Of a stretch of DNA of 64,000 nucleotides, positions 1-12,400 are shown one piece after another (position 1 is the stretch's first letter; every line of letters starts with the position of its first letter). Under the pieces are notes generated by a model, which was not told the DNA's origin, did not search any database, and saw nothing but the letters and a program-made list of their open reading frames with translations. A program made the translations under genes and the position numbers. The stretch comes from Phalacrocorax aristotelis (taxonomy: Eukaryota > Chordata > Aves > Suliformes > Phalacrocoracidae), in NCBI RefSeq assembly GCF_949628215.1, contig NC_134284.1, positions 248,001 through 312,000 of the forward strand. The letters are read 5' to 3'.

Positions 1-3000
1 TGCTAGCCTGTGACAGTAAGCCTGGTCTAGGGAATGGTTTAAAACTATTCAGGGCTGATCAAAAGGGACAAAGCACTCTGCAAGCCTAACACATCAGACT
101 GAGCCAATCCAGCAATTTGGAATCAAGTCACTGCTACAATTTGCTACTTTTCCTCAAAAAATCTGAGAAATTACCTAGAAAACAATGACTTCTTCCTCAG
201 AGAGGTCCCTCCATGCCCAAGTTGCTGAAACACCATTTACGTGCTTCCTGTCCTGCAGTGTGTTTAGCAGCAGAAGCAGTCCAGATATTATAAAGCCCAC
301 ATAGTCAAGCCTTCATCTACATAGCAGCTGTCATTAAGCTGATTTTAATGGGGAGAAATATCAGTGTATTCAGCAGTAATGCAGCTGAACAACCTGAGGA
401 AGGTAGGGTGTTTCAAAGGGGAAGAGAGGTGATGCTGGCCACCAAGGGAGGAACGGTACAGAGGGTTTCCTGAGCAGTGCCAGTACAGAAGGCAGACCCA
501 CTACAAGCATTACCTCTATTTCTCTCCTTCCTTGCAGTCATTTCAAGATTTAAATATTACATTACTGGTTTGCCTGCATTTGTTGGTGAAGACAAACCCA
601 GCAGGATAACCACTGAGCTCCCTCTTAGCCCTCAGTCTCACCTGTCTTGGGCCAGCTCTCTACTGCTGCTTCTGCCACGAAGCCAGTGGCTGCTGACTAA
701 GCCATACTCTCACAACAGCTGGGGCATTTCTTAAAGCCAACAGTATTAAAATGCACAATCAGAAATTTAATCCAAGTGGGAACAATGATTTAGACTGAGT
801 CTGTTTCCCAAATCCAACAAGCCTTTCTCTTTCCCAAATCTGACTCTAATTAATAACAGCACACAAAACCCTGCAAAAAGAGGAGGAAAACTGGAGCAGT
901 GAGGAGAAAGCCCACCATCAATTTCTGCTTAAAAAAAAAAAACAAAGCTTCTCTGTTCCAACTCCTCACCCATAAAATCTGTTTTAAGACCAGAAAGGTC
1001 TTAAACCATCAGATGCAAGTGAAGATGATGGCAAAACACACAGAGACTAAATAAAGCAAGAATTCCACCCTTGTTTTCCTGCCTGGCTGGGAAGGCAAGG
1101 TAGGACGTGTAGGTGCTCCCACCAGCTGCAGGGTCATCACTGCTATAGTCAGCAGAGCAAGGGGATCAGCACAGGGAAACTGCCCCAGCATGGTGGCTCA
1201 GGCAGCTTTGCAGCCCACCCCGAGCTCCAGCAGCACTGGCTGCTCTGTGGCTACCCACAGAGCCTGGTGCCTCAGGGCTTGCTTTTCTTACACTGCACTG
1301 CAAACGCAGCAGGCTCAGAGACTGACTGAGCAAAGAAAAAACTCAACAAAGAATTAAACAACTTGCAGGAGAAGATAATTAGGAAACACCACCAACAAAA
1401 ATGGTTCCTCTTTGCCATTGAGAAAGTGCTTTTCTAAGGTGGCTGAAGTGGATCTCACTTGATGTGACACACAGATGGGACCATTCCCAGTTCGGAGAAG
1501 GGAACGAAGTACTGGGAGGTGATGTGACTGGTTTGCAGTCACTGATGATCACAGCTGACAGAAGAACACATCCTTTTTGCTCTGTCCCTTGGTAAGATGA
1601 GGAAAACTGCAGAATTAACTGTCCCCATTATGTGTTCTCAACTGAATTTCCAGCTGTAGCACTGGTGGCTCTTGTGTTTATTTTAAAAGGGAAGGAATCA
1701 CTGGGATAAGGGAAGGAAAAGATCTTCTAGTTCAGGCCTAGCCTTGGACTGTCTGATCCTCACTGAGCTCCTGAGAAACAAGACTCAGGAGATATGATTC
1801 AAAAAGACTCAAGGAGAGAAGCAAGTGGGGGTGCAACTGGATCCAACAGCTGGGCTGGGACATCAGCCTCAGCTCACCCTGGCGTCCCACTCATGCCAGT
1901 GCAGCCCTACTGCTGGCTGTGTAATGTCCCTCTGGTGGGAGCCAGGCATGAAAGTCACAGCCTGAGCATTGTTCTTCCAAGTCCCGCCAGCTACCTGGCA
2001 CAAACCAAGCTGTCCCCTGAAACATAAGGGGGACAGCTTGCAGAAGAGCTGCAAGCAGCAAGGATTAGAAACAAGCAACAGGTCCTCATTGTCCTCAGAG
2101 CCTGACCCACGGTCTTCTTGTCCTAGAAACACCCCAAGCCATCACAGGAAGACTCCTACTCCTTTCACACCCCTTTCTTCTTTACGCTGTTGCTCTGCTG
2201 CTGATCGGGCTCAAAGGCGCTCATCAGCCATCTTCCAAATTTTTTTACTCTGGAAACCATGACCACATTTGAATGCCTTCATACCTATTTCAGCACTTCC
2301 CCTTCCACTGCTTTTCTGCTTGCCAGAGCACTGGTAACAACACTGCTTTTTTTTAGCAAGGGCAAAATTGAACCATTGCCTTCAAAATATACCAGCATTA
2401 ACAAGATTTCTGGTTTGCCCTGATTGTATGTTGGGAGGACTGGGGAACAAGGTGTTCTGGTGGGTAAAGAAATTCACAGAAACTGGTAAAATACAAAAAT
2501 ATGTCACCTCTTCAAATTAGCTGTCTTCTTTACTTTGTATGTAGCTTCCCCACATCTTTGAAACCCTTGTGGTCACTTCCAAAATACAGCTATACTGCAG
2601 GGGCAGTTCTGATCACCCAGATGCTGAAGGGAAGCCAACAGCAGACAGCAGCATATCCACAGGTTAAAACTAAATAACAACCAGGAGACCCCATGGCAAC
2701 CCCACAGGGCAGTGACATGACATGCCAGGGTGTGAGGTGAAGAGGGATCTCGAGAGCTGGTGTAAAGCCTGTGAGAGCTCACAACCACCCCAGGAGTCAG
2801 CAGTCACCACGCTTACAGGGAGCTCAGGCTGCTGCAGAGGAAGCGATACCGAGATCCACGTATCAGTTGAGACTGAGACGGGAAGAAGGCAAAGCAGGCC
2901 TGGGTTCTGACCACAAAATTCAGGGAGAAGAGCTCTTGGGAAAAGGAAGTTGAGACAGATCAGGAGGTGCAGAGGGACCCATGGGTGGCTTTTTGGGTCA

Positions 3001-6000
3001 GTGACTGCATTTTGTTCAGTCCATGTTCATTAATTTGAGCATTCCCCGAGGCACTGGCCGGCTCATCACCCAGGCACCGCTACCGTTGCTACTGCCAAGC
3101 TCAGCTCCACTGCAGGCAGTGGTAAGCAGTGTCGCTGTACTAGTTTCCATGGAAATCAAAACCAGAGAAGCTGGTTTCCGCCAAAATCACATTAAAACAC
3201 AATTTTGTCCCAAGGCGATTATTTTGTTATCTTTTCTTTTATTCTCCTTTTTGCACCATGCAGTAAAATTGAAGCTGGATTTATTTTAATGACTCAGATT
3301 TGTAAAGCACAAGTTTCATTGATATGCCAAGCAGAAGTCACTATATCCATTCAGATGGGATGTCCCTGACTTAAAAACAGGCAGGTCACTGTCATTTCCA
3401 GCTCAGAAATACTACCTTGTTCTGGCCTGGTTTTAACCACTGGTCAGTCACAGGTGAGATTTAAGCAGCATTTCTCAAGCAAGTGCAGACCAGTCAGCAA
3501 AGCAAAAGGTTGTTCAGTTCCCTCCTGTACCCAGCCTCCCATTGCCTGGCAGCACCTCTGCAACACGCTGCAGCCCAGAAACACTTTTTATGCAGCTCTG
3601 GACTCTATGACAGGTGTTTGCAAAACACCTTAGAGAAACGAAGCCCTAGAAATGTGGATGACAGCCCTGCTTCCTTGCACCCAAGCTGGGAGAGTGGTGG
3701 AGGTGCAGTGCCTCCTGTCCACATACGGGCACAGAGTTCTCCACTGGAGAAGCAGAGCCAGAAGCCCAGCATGCTGCAAACACCCTGTTTATTTTCACAG
3801 GGCAGTGCACTGCTGGTTTTTTGCTACCATAGCAGCAAAACAAACACACTGAAAACAAGTTTTGTTTAGGGTAGATCTAAACATCTAATTTAAACATTTG
3901 CAGTTCTCTGGGGCTTCTTTGCTTCTGTTTAAAATGCTCACAAGTCACAATGAAGGAATGAATCTTAGGTCCCCTATGAGGGAAGGATACAGGAGCTCTT
4001 CAGCTGTGTTGGCTACGCAGTACAAGACCAAAAGAGAAAGGATGCAAGAAGTGTTTTAGGATGCTAGCCCAAGGGAAGAGCAGCAATCAGGTTTCCAGCA
4101 CGTCTGCAATTAATATGTACTCCTAAAATGCTGAGAAGGGACAGAGGTATTGCCCTCAACACAGTCCGCAGCCCAACAGCAGAGGGTCTTGAGAATGAAG
4201 AGACACATAAGGTCTTTGTCTTAAACAAGTCCCTTTTAACAGACTGAAGAATAAGATCTCCTAGCACCTACGTTCTTACTGAACCCAGCTTGGAGAACAT
4301 CTGTTTCTAAGAAAATAATCTGCTTTGTGGGTGCTAAAATGAACTATTTGAGTGTTTTGTTTTTTTTTTAAAAAAAAAACAAACCCACACCAAATCCAAA
4401 CAATATTTGATTTGCTTTTTGCAACACAGCATTTACCAAATTTGACCCAACTGTGTGATCACTGTGGTTGTGGTGCTTCTATGTTTTTAACCTCCTGCAA
4501 AGAAATTACTCCCCTGTAATTTTCCCCACGCTTGGTTCTAGTTCCCTTTGATGCAACTGCTTCTACTCCGAACTCTTTTCTACCTCATTTATGTGCCAGA
4601 TCACCACACATCCATGTCTGAACCTATCCTCCTCAGAGGGGAACTCATCCCTCACTCATTTCTCCCCCACTGCCTCCTCATTTGGGTCTTCAGAAGATCA
4701 GTGCTTCATTTTACCAGATAGGACTAATTAGAGCCTTCTCAGCCATCATTACAGCTTAAGAATCTCCTGGTTTCTAGGGTACTACAGTGGTCATCACTCA
4801 GGGTGTGCGTGGCAGGACTCCAGGGACACAGCCCTACCAATGTCCTGCTACAGAGCAGCACTAAGAGAGAAAGCCCCAACTCTTTTCCTTTTTAGTGAGT
4901 TCCCACAGCACTTCAACACTAGACACATTACCAGGCAGCATGGGGAAGCACTGGTTCCCCACACACCAGCTAACTTCCAGCACACCATCACCCTCCTTTC
5001 CTAGACAGAGGCTCTACCACAGCTGCTTTCTGTAGAGGCAGACCCAGCTGATCCTAGTCTGAAAAAGCCTCTTCAAGTGAACTAGCAGGCAGTTAAGCGC
5101 TGACTTTAAACCTCAAAGCCTCAAAATTGACATTTCTGGCTGTTGTGTTTGGTTTTTTTTTAAGGTAAGATTGGGAAAGCTTACCAGCCTACATGGGGAG
5201 TCACAGTATTTGAGACTCAGCAACGCACAGGCTAGCAGACATCTGTCGGTGGTGATGCTTCCCTGCCCTCAAGTTAGAGGCAGAAGAAAGACCTTTGACC
5301 TTTGGGAGGTTCCATAAAGAATAGGCACACTGATAGCCTGAGGAAAAGATCAAGGAGGGAGTAACAGGAAGAATTCATTCCCCCCAACCCCAGCTATTTC
5401 TTTCAGCATACAAAAGCAAGTCCACTAACTGCTCTTAACTTTTGCCAGAAAGGATACTTTCCTGCCCAGCCAGCTAAGGAGGGCTTCTTCAGTCATTTTC
5501 AACTGATATGCCATTGTATCCTACAAATCTCTCTGCCAGTTCCTGAAGTATCCCTCTAGATAATGCAACCCAGGAACCCATGCAAAGAACTGGCATTATG
5601 TCTTTCTGGGGACACAAGCCCAGTAAGAGACAGGCAGCGACCAGGCAAAAAAGGATGGAGGATCTTTTCTGGCGGGAAGTAAGGTGGAATAAGAACAGGC
5701 TGAAACACTTGTTTCAAAATGGATTTTATTCCAGGCATTAAACAGATTTTGGCACATGCTTTCTTCAAGAAAAGGGAAAACAAATCTGGGCTTCACATAA
5801 ATTACCTCTGGCAAAGTGCAACTTACAACTAAGTGGGGAAAATAAACCTTTTGAAATTGATTCCTGTACAACAGTAGTTTCAGTGCCTCTTAAATAAACC
5901 CCCATTGGTTCACAGCACACAAAATTACATTGGATGATCTGATACAATAACAGCTTTCTTGAAGGATATTACCAATGTAAATGCTCTGTCTTGACAGTCT

Positions 6001-6245
6001 AGGGGGCTGTTTAAAGTAAACAGGAAAACAAGGGCAAGCAGCTGCTTGTCCTGACTGTTAAAGAAACAAATCACTGGGTCAAATTTGAGGGGCCAGTCAG
6101 TTTGCTTTCAAAAACCCCACCAAAGTCCTGTTCTAAAACATGGCACTGCGTGGACCTTGGGGAAAAAAGCACATGTAACATCGGTCCTCCTTCCCTTTGG
6201 TGCAAGGGAAATGAAAAGTATGCCAATAATTACTTGGACAAGACT
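1..6245. other. Non-coding DNA downstream of GALNT16
   Basis: Both strands hold only short scattered open frames with no family resemblance. A dA tract lies near 931-942 and a T-run/A-run palindrome near 4361-4380. In mammals ERH lies tail to tail with GALNT16. I looked for ERH-like exons on the plus strand here and saw none, so the neighbour probably starts beyond the left edge. Confidence 0.6.
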
Positions 6246-6255
6246 TTTATTTATT
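6246..6255 (-). terminator. Candidate polyadenylation signal (AATAAATAAA)
   Basis: The plus strand reads TTTATTTATT, giving two overlapping AATAAA hexamers on the minus strand. No AATAAA was noticed between here and the GALNT16 stop codon at 9288. A single AATAAA at 5725-5730 is an alternative further downstream. Hexamers of this kind also occur by chance, so confidence is modest. Confidence 0.35.
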
Positions 6256-9200
6256 CTGAGGGAAGTTTACTCTGCCCACACTTGAAAGCAGCATTTTGTA
6301 ATGCACCTCCTTTTCAGCAATTGCCAAAATCCATTGGAAACCAGTGGTTTCCAGAAGATGATGTGGGGAGAGGCTGGCACTGGGCCTCCAGGAAGGTCCT
6401 GTGAGCAGTGCTTTAGCTGATGGAGGAGTAAGCAGTGGGGAGGTGACCCCAGGACAACATGTCCAAAACCAGGTAGAGTTAGGGTTCTGATAGCCCCTAA
6501 CTCCAGGGGCAATTTTAAGTTATTGACATCCAGCATATGCCCACCTTGTCCCTTTTCTCCCCCAGGCCGGGGCACCCAAAGAAGGAGAGTGTCCAATCTT
6601 CAGTGGATACCAGTTCACACTCTGCCAGGTGGTGAGCAGTAGGAAGAGAGGCACAAATCAACACAGCTAGTCCAGGTACCTCTGTTCTGGGAGTGATCAC
6701 TAACCTCCAACACTGGAGCCAAGCACGAAGTCAAGGGCTGTAGCCAGCATGCTGACAAGAGCCGTTTGAACCAGGGCTGGCCCAAAGCCTGGAGACTGTA
6801 TAGAAGCAGGGCTCCGGTGGTCTGCAGCAGTCAGGAGAACGTTTGTAGAGGAGCTGGGTCCTAGTCCCAGTACGATTATGAAGAAGGAACTGCAAGAAAG
6901 CTGTACACACAAGAAGGAAGGAAGCAGTACCTGGTGGAGAAGTGAACATGCTGTTAGCTGCAACTCTTAAGCTGCTGGAGAGTGAAATGGGGGAAGCTCA
7001 GATGGTCCACTTAGGATGCATTTTGATGAAAACACACAATCCTTCAGCGCTTCATTGTGTACAGAGCTTACATGCTCAGTACAGGCTGATTGGCCTTTCC
7101 TCTGTCTTTGCATCAACTCTTTTCAAGCCTGGTATGTGATAATCTGACTGTTCCTGTCTCCAACTGCCTAATGATACTGTTCTGGAAGTAGCGTCTCCTG
7201 CATTTTCTTGTTTAAAAAAGCAATTGCTAGCAGGATGGCATCTCTCCCCGCTGACGAGTCTGCCTGCCCTGCCCTCTTTCTGTTCCCTGGCCACACAGAA
7301 GTGTGGCTGCATCATGCTGTAAGGGTGGGACCAAAGGGAACTGCCTCCTGAGTTTTCAGTTCAGACAGGCCATGCGTCTGGTTAATAAGTGTCGAGATAG
7401 TGAGCTGATGTGAAAGTGAAGGGGGAAACAGGAAAAGAGCTCCTGCCACCTGGCTGATTTGTTTAAACAAAAGAACTGAGAACAGAAAACAAATTGTCCA
7501 GTTCTCACACAAGCACTTTTGAGCACATGCAACATATGAAGAAGAGTATCTGTCCTTTTGTCAACTGTTTAGGCTAACACCAAGGTAAAAGCAAGAATTA
7601 AAAAAGGACACAAGCATGATCAAAAGCAGCCAGCTGTTCATAATCCAAATGAACATCCTGTTTCTTTTACACAAGATCAGAAAGGATCCAGGCAAGCAAT
7701 TGCCTACTGAAGGTGGCCCCACCATCTGTTTCCCCTGCCTTGGAAAGGAGGGTTGGTTTACAAAACCTATCTCCAAGAGGAAAATTTAACAGATCTAGTA
7801 GGAAAAGATAATGTTGTGGGGATTTTTTTTTTTAAATTTGAATAGGTAAGCTTCTTCTGGCAGGTCTGAAAACCCACACTTAGCTACAGCTGGCTGGTAA
7901 CTGGGAGCAGGACTGAGATGCTAGCTAGAGACACCAGTTGCCTTTGGTACTTCCAGAACACAAAGGAGAGATTTCTCAGGGCAAGTCTGTACTGTGGCAG
8001 CATTTGTGCAAAGGGCAGTTTCAGCTTCACCAACTAACCTCCCCAAGGTGCCCACCAGGAGGAGAGCTGGGCGTTGCAAGTGGAGCAGCCACAGGCCTTT
8101 TCATCTCCTCTTTCTGAGAGAAAAGGGGAAAAGCAACTAGACAGAGGGTTTGGGTGGCTTGTCATGCCAGGCTGCATTCACAAGGGCCATGCAGAGCCAG
8201 AAAGAGGGCTGTGCTCCTGCCAAGACAGCAGCAGGAAGCCTACAGTGACTATGGGGCTGTCCCCTTCTGCGTCTCACAGCAGGGAACCAGGTGGGCTCCT
8301 GCTACATGCTTGAGCCAAGTGCAGTAGCACTGTCAGTGTGCACTGCCCACACAGCTCTGTGGATCACCTTCAGTGTGGGGTGCAGCAGGCAGTGTCTGGT
8401 AGCACCGGGAAGAGCAGCCAGAGAATAGTCCCAGCTTCCCCAGCATCCCAACGTGTCGGCACCTGTCTCTGACCAGCTCCACAGGAGTGTGGTACCCTGA
8501 ACCCAGGTCCAGCTGGGCTGCCTGCAGATTTGGACCACTCATGGAGGCAGGGTTGGCCTTCTACCTGTAAAAAACTGGAAGCAAGAATTCAAAAGGGAAT
8601 AGTCCCCTGGTTATGCTGCTAAAACAGATTGTCCCCTTCTGTTGTCAGCATTGTGCCCCGTTTCCCAGCCTCAGCCCATTTGGCCGTAGGGCAGCTACTG
8701 CCGGCAGAGGAAGGAATGGGCCCACCACAAAGAGGTCACAAACCTGCCCCCAGAGTCTGCTAGTTCCTTCCCAGCCCCTCTACTCATCACGATGACTCTT
8801 CTTCACGCCAGTCCTCACTGAGCCAAACACATGCATAAATGATGCACGATGTTAGAGTGAAAAGCCAGGGAAGACAAATTGCTACCAATGTTTGTATAAG
8901 CATCATTTAAGCTGATGCACTGAAGGTCGTGGACTCTGGATGCAGAGAAAGGAACAGATGGGGACAGCTGCAAGACAGTTCTAGTCACACCGAGTATTGG
9001 GCTGGGTCCTCCCCTTCTCTGGGTGCAGCTATGCACAGACATCAGCTACAAAGGAGAACTTAAGACAACAGATGGGAAGATTTCAACAACTCTCCTCATC
9101 CCTCTGTCACCCCCAGCTTCTTCTCTGAAAAGCTCAAAAACACCAGGTGTTCAGCTGAAATGGTGGCTTGCAGATGGGCACAATGAAAACATTTAGGGTC

Positions 9201-9287
9201 AGACATACAAAACATTCCTCCCTTCCCAATCCCGCTCTGTTCCCAAAGTCACATGCACAAAGAACCAAGGAGATCTCCGTGCTACCA
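6246..9287 (-). other. GALNT16: Probable GALNT16 3' untranslated region
   Basis: This stretch directly follows the stop codon on the minus strand and holds no convincing open frame, repeat or splice-linked exon. The lower limit is set by the first strong polyadenylation hexamers met downstream of the stop (AATAAATAAA at 6246-6255), so the 3.0-kb length is an inference. Transcript data would be needed to fix the true end. Confidence 0.4.
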
Positions 9288-9425
9288 TCATGTTGCTTGT
9301 AGTAGCTCCCACTGTTGGCCTGGTAGATCTGCTTGGCAAGGGTTGGTCACCACTCCCCCAGTCTGGTTTTCCAGGCAGAGACCGCTGACAAAGTGTTGAA
9401 TGAAACTGCCTTTCATCTTCCACTT
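9288..9425 (-). CDS. GALNT16: GALNT16 coding exon 15, last lectin repeat and stop
   Basis: The terminal coding exon starts after acceptor ttctcacag|AAGTGG and ends with TGA at 9288-9290. It encodes [20 protein letters not shown] followed by [20 protein letters not shown] and LLQAT. Q of exon 14 plus KW gives the beta QxW. LCLEN and GQQW are the gamma-repeat CLD and QxW equivalents. It is separated from exon 14 by the largest internal intron (9.3 kb), which hosts the ERVL remnant. Confidence 0.95.
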   Translation of the reverse strand, partial: KWKMKGSFIQHFVSGLCLENQTGGVVTNPCQADLPGQQWELLQAT

Positions 9426-12400
9426 CTGTGAGAAGACAGAGAAGAAACATGCTGTTACTTCCATTTCACCAGGGAACTGTGCCTCCAAGCTGGAGGAGAA
9501 AGGCTGAGCATAAACCTCAAGTAAAACCTAACAACTGGGGAGACTGAAAATCTGGGTACCGGCAGCATCTCCAAAGCACTGGTTTCCTGTATTAATGATA
9601 CCTGGAGTTTGAGTTTAGCTGAATTATAGAGTATATTCGGAAGCATCTAGAAGGCAAACAACACACAAATCAGCAACTAGTGGCATTTTCAAAAGCATAT
9701 TATATTCACAGTTTCCCTGCCATTGCCAGGGTCTTGCATCTCCAGCCATCCAGTTACCTGTCAAAACCTGAAACTCTTCTATGGTTTCCTTCCAAACTGC
9801 AGAAATCAAAGCACTGAAGGCTTTTCCAACATGGAAAGCAATCCACCCACAGAAAGCAAAAATTACATTTCTTGCTGCTTCCCTAGATTATATCTATCTC
9901 TCTTCCATGTCCCTTCATCTCTCATCAAATTCAAGATTTTCATCAGCACTACGCTGAAAGCCCTTCATAGCTCTGCACCCTTCTCAGCTGCCTCTTCTTT
10001 GTAATCTTATCTGTCCTGCCAACATTTCAGCTTGTAAGTGTCCATTTGACAGCTTCTCAGTTTTTCTCAGAAATTGCTCTGCTTTCTGCAGTGCTGTCCT
10101 CTGGGTCCGCTCCCCTCAGAGCATATCCACAAGGTCCCACATGCAACCCTTTCCTGAAGGTCTGCTTTGATTATGCTGCTTTCCAGGAAACAAAACGTAT
10201 GTCCTAACCTTAAAATGCAAATTCTGCTGGGAAAGGCTGCACCTTCCACCCCTGCTGGAAAGAACTGGGACCATTGTGGCTGATAGTGAAGAGGAAAAAA
10301 GTAGAAAGGGGTCTGTGGACTTGGGATCTCCCAGGTGAGGCTGTGCCACTCCTTCCAGTGGGGCACAGATGAGATCAGCAGGTTATTGTATTGAGTGCTC
10401 CAGGCTTCAGGAATTTTCCCATCACTCTTTTCAGTCACACAGATGACCCAGTTAAAATTAGGGTCTGGGTGCTCAGTCAGTAAACAGCTTAGGAATACTA
10501 TGGGGATGTTTTGGTTAACCCATGACACTGATGAAGAAAAAGAAACAGCTTGACAGCACTGATAGACCTCAAGGCTGTTGCAGAAATTATATGCAAATTA
10601 AAAAATCGTGCAATATCCAGACAATGTCAAAACCTACCAACATTTTAATTCTTGGGTGACCCAGCAAACAGATTGCCATATGCTGTGTGGTTTAAGACAC
10701 CCAGTTTTGTTCACATGCTGCTGGCAGCTGTCCTCCAAATCTGTGCACTGGTTATATTTCTTGGAGGGCAGGGCAGTTGCAAAGCCCAGAGTAATCTGTT
10801 GCTCCTGTACCACATATTCCTTCAAGACTAAGTACCAGAGGCAGATCACTTTGCTACCACTGCTAGCCTTGACTGACAGGATACCACTAAAGGAGAGCGG
10901 TTTGTGCAGCAGGAAGAAGCTAGTTTTAATAGGCAAGGGGGCAGAGGAACATAGTAATGATGGAGAGGAAGACACAATGCAGTCTGTGCACTGCAACGCC
11001 CTCACCAGCTGCTGCAACCCAATGCCTACACAGGTCCCAGAGCCATCTGGCTCTCGTATGGCAGAAGTCTCCCTGCAAACAGCTGAGGAAGAGTTGATAC
11101 CATAAAGCAGCAGCTGTAATGATGGAGTGGCAAGCAGGAGGTCTTCTCCCCTGGAAAGCAGCACACTGTGCTTAGCTGGTGCGATCCGAGCACAATGGCC
11201 TCCCCACCACTATTTTCCAGGGTCACAGACAGCTCAGTGAAGCGCCTCTTGACCTTCTCCAAAGCACACCTACTGTGCAAAGGGAAACTCTTCCTTGCCC
11301 TCCACCCCTTAATTCCCAACCTCCTCCTTTGCCTTCACCTGTGTATGTGCTAGAGAACGCCCACCAGCCATCTCTCACACACACCCCATAGCTCACCAGA
11401 GACCCTCCTGTAAAGGAGTATGCTGTGATGTGATTTGAGATGGAGGACAAGGGCAATTACCAAGAGACACTGTTTTTCTGGTCCCCCCTAGCCGTTCAGG
11501 AGAAAACTAGCACCACTGCAAGGCTCACTCATGTTATTCCTCCAGATCAGAGACCCACTGCTGCATCACCTCTCCATGCTGAGATGGCTGTAGGGAAGAG
11601 TACAGCAACAGACAGAGCAGGACACCATCAAACACTCACCAGAGTATGTTTTCTGCTGCTAAAAAACTACACCAAGTCAATCAGCCTCTCAATGAATCAC
11701 ACCACTGGAAAGCCCAGCATTTCAAGTCACCCCAGATCCCTGTGTTCAACAGAAAGTGAGGCAAGGATGGGTAAGGGGGAGGAGAAACACTGAATAGGTA
11801 ACAAGGTTGAATATAATGCTCACCTGAGCTGTAGGGAAGTATCATGCATGGAGCTATTATAAAGCATACTGACAGTAAAAGCCAAAGCAGGGCTCCTCAT
11901 CTCACATGGAAGTGGTATTTTCAGAATGACCCTTTCTGGTCAGAGACTGTGTTTTGCTGCCCTCTGAAAGATACCAGAGCAACTCCCCTGACTTCACCTG
12001 AACCTTTCACAAGACCTCCCTGCCTGACTGCCAGACCGCAGGATTACCAAGGACAGCTCAACGCCTAACTCTGTAGGGACACATCATATCTCATACCCTT
12101 GACAAGGGTGGGCAGCAGGAATGGGTGCAAACAGGAGATAGACTGCTTGTCTCCCACCACCAGCCACCTCAGAGCTGGGCAACCTAGTCTAAGCTAGTCA
12201 CCTGGTAACATATCTATGGAGGGGACCAAGGTACAAGCACCTTCTGGGAAGGCTCAGCTTTCTTCACAGACCACAAGGGGAGCCTGGGCAGCTAACTTTT
12301 AAATAACAGTGATGATGCCCATCTTTAGGAAAAACAAACAGAGCAGACACCTCCTGCATACACAGCCAAACATTACAGGGAGTCCTCCCCTTTCCAATAT

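Noticed and set aside
1..6245. Search for ERH, the expected convergent neighbour
   Set aside because: No exon resembling the ERH protein was seen on the plus strand, so I do not report it.
9199..9450. Alternative minus-strand frame over the last exon
   Set aside because: The frame 9288-9425 matches the GALNT16 C-terminus (GSFIQH, GLCLE, QQW). The overlapping frame has no relation to it.
10608..11164. 165- and 176-codon frames on opposite strands
   Set aside because: They overlap almost fully in opposite directions and neither resembles a known protein. Both look like chance frames in the last intron.
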